From: a bacterium
GTDB lineage: Bacteria; Patescibacteriota; Doudnabacteria; UBA920
Direction of reading: 5' to 3'
Length of the DNA: 6,053 nucleotides
Assembly: GCA_021789715.1 (NCBI GenBank)
Contig: JAJYJE010000063.1
Span: forward strand, 1 to 6,053
Numbering within the stretch: the first letter of the stretch is position 1; each line of letters opens with the position of its first letter. The position numbers and the translations under genes were made by a program. Under the pieces are notes generated by a model. It was given only the letters and a program-made list of their open reading frames with translations, made no database searches and was not told where the DNA came from. Shown here one piece after another: positions 5,096 through 6,053 of the stretch.

Positions 5096-5704
5096 TTACT
5101 TTTCGCGGATTAATCTGTTAATGATTTTTTTCCACAGCGTCATTGTGAGTAAAATTAAGGCAAGCGCGATGAGCAATGAAAATTTGCCAATAAGGTTGTT
5201 AATATCCTCCCAGGCGCTGCCGAAGGCGTAGCCGATGCTGGCGAAAATTAATACCTGGACGATTTCTCCAGGCACCTCGTAGAGCAGGTAGCGGAGATAC
5301 GGCAATTGCCCGAGCCCGGTAATAAAATTTACGGACAAGGTTGCCAGTACCTCGAAGCGGCTGAAAAAAATTATCAGCGCCGGGCCGCGCTGGATGCGCC
5401 GCTCGATGGCCTTAAAGCCCGGGGAATCGAGAAGCTTACGAAAGCCGATGCGGCGCAGCACGGGCTGGCCAAAGCGCCGGGCCAGCCAAAAGCCGGCGCT
5501 ATCCCCCAAAATATTGCCGGCGCTGGCGGTCAGGATAACCAGGTCCATATTAAAATAGCCCTGGCTGGCGAACGCGGCCGAGGCCATTAAGGTGGCAGCG
5601 GAAGGAATAGGCAAGGCTATAGCCGCCAGCAGCGTTACCGTAAACAGCGTGGTGTATTTATAAACCAGTAAATAAGAAAGTATGGTTTGCAGTAAGAAAT
5701 CCAT
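5096..5704 (-). CDS. Divergent DedA-family (VTT domain) membrane protein
   Basis: The protein has 202 residues, the usual DedA length, and is an integral inner-membrane protein. DedA proteins are linked to lipid-carrier flipping (undecaprenyl phosphate in some members), membrane homeostasis and proton-motive force. Visible family features are an early hydrophobic hairpin with PIPS (32-35), GNILGDSAGFWLARRFG (63-79), FFSRF (113-117), a VPGE turn (144-147) and GYAFG (158-162), followed by a last helix and a basic tail. The family's usual PxPGE reads P-I-P-S-A, so the acidic residue is missing; Asp68 remains. The usual RFxPxxR reads R116-F-E-V-L-A-T122, so the first arginine is kept and the second lost. 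These changes may mark a separate subclade. ATG 5704 overlaps the preceding stop codon by one base and has GGAG nine bases upstream. Confidence 0.85.
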   Translation of the reverse strand: MDFLLQTILSYLLVYKYTTLFTVTLLAAIALPIPSAATLMASAAFASQGYFNMDLVILTASAGNILGDSAGFWLARRFGQPVLRRIGFRKLLDSPGFKAIERRIQRGPALIIFFSRFEVLATLSVNFITGLGQLPYLRYLLYEVPGEIVQVLIFASIGYAFGSAWEDINNLIGKFSLLIALALILLTMTLWKKIINRLIREK

Positions 5705-6053
5705 TACTTGCCGCTCCGGTATTGGTTAATGGCGTTTTGGATTTGCTGAATCAGGGTTTGGCTTCTTATGTATCGGCTGTGGGCGTAACGGATTATTGTG
5801 ATATTGGGATAACGGTGGTCAGTAATGCCCAAGCTGGCTTGAAGTAAGGTTTTGGGCAAGTGGAACAGGACATTTATGTAATCAAAGGTCATCCACGGTT
5901 GGATGTCATCTAAAGCGGCGGGCCGATGCTGCAAGGCGTCGCGCAGTTCTACGCGCTGCTCGCTGCGGTAAATATCCCGAATTCCTAAAAATGTCCACCA
6001 CAGCGCCAGAAGGCAGGCGAATGCAAGGACGGCAATAAAAAAATTGAGATCGG
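5704..6053 (-). CDS. Membrane-anchored protein of unknown function, 5'-truncated by window edge
   Basis: I cannot assign this gene to a family. The frame is open from the window's right edge to TAA at 5704-5706, giving 115 visible residues, and the start codon lies beyond the window. The first visible residues form one hydrophobic helix (LNFFIAVLAFACLLALWW). A mainly polar helical stretch follows, then a segment with the look of a conserved domain: DDIQPWMTFDYINVLF, HLPKTLL, a GITDHRYPNITIIRYAHS section and a glutamine-rich basic tail. The layout suggests a small bitopic protein with its soluble part on one face of the membrane. A TTG at 5934 could be read as a start, but that would cut away the helix, so it is rejected. 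It overlaps the DedA start by one base, which suggests a functional partnership with the DedA protein. Confidence 0.7.
   Translation of the reverse strand, partial: DLNFFIAVLAFACLLALWWTFLGIRDIYRSEQRVELRDALQHRPAALDDIQPWMTFDYINVLFHLPKTLLQASLGITDHRYPNITIIRYAHSRYIRSQTLIQQIQNAINQYRSGK
5714..5717 (-). promoter_or_regulatory. Ribosome binding site for the DedA-family gene
   Basis: GGAG on the minus strand lies nine bases before the ATG at 5704, inside the last codons of the upstream gene. Together with the TAATG stop-start overlap it supports this start and coupled translation of the two proteins. Confidence 0.6.

Noticed and set aside
5306..5590. 94-codon open frame on the plus strand
   Set aside because: It is antisense to the DedA gene, with an alanine/glycine-rich product and no motif.
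1..6053. Mobile element, CRISPR array, tRNA or other structural RNA genes
   Set aside because: No transposase or integrase motif, no regularly spaced repeat array beyond the two 18-bp units, and no tRNA-like cloverleaf was noticed on either strand.

Overview
This is a gene-dense bacterial window with six protein genes. Three are on the plus strand and three on the minus strand, and the two sets converge at about 4.25-4.40 kb. At least three genes end in TGA where their family normally ends, so UGA is read as stop and the standard bacterial code applies. The compact layout, the divergent membrane proteins (an NRAMP without its metal-selecting methionine and a DedA without half of its key residues) and an unrecognised DedA partner would suit an uncultivated lineage such as Patescibacteria/CPR. 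That placement is a weak inference, because no marker gene here settles it.

Plus strand, left part. The window opens inside an NRAMP-family divalent-metal transporter gene whose 5' end is cut off (1-1130). A 105-base gap follows with an unusual repeat and hairpin arrangement. A complete ABC half-transporter of exporter type comes next (1236-3005).

Centre. A strong sigma-70-type promoter with an extended -10 (3016-3044) starts 11 bases after the ABC stop codon. It drives a single gene (3129-4232) that lies apart from both neighbouring groups. The 367-residue product looks like a tandem duplication of the cytidine-deaminase fold. The C-terminal half keeps a D-A-E and S-C-x-x-C pair of motifs at the places where cytidine deaminases have C/H-A-E and P-C-x-x-C. 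The N-terminal half aligns with it but has lost both cysteines. The gene is followed by two small hairpins, a strong intrinsic terminator and a further inverted repeat. I consider this self-contained gene the most interesting item in the window.

Minus strand, right part. Three genes are packed together and read right to left: a membrane-anchored protein of unknown function (cut by the window edge), a divergent DedA-family membrane protein overlapping it by one base (TAATG), and, four bases further on, an RsuA/RluB-type pseudouridine synthase. They look like one operon whose promoter lies outside the window.

No tRNA, rRNA, CRISPR array, insertion sequence or replication origin was seen. No stretch over 300 bases is without a gene.
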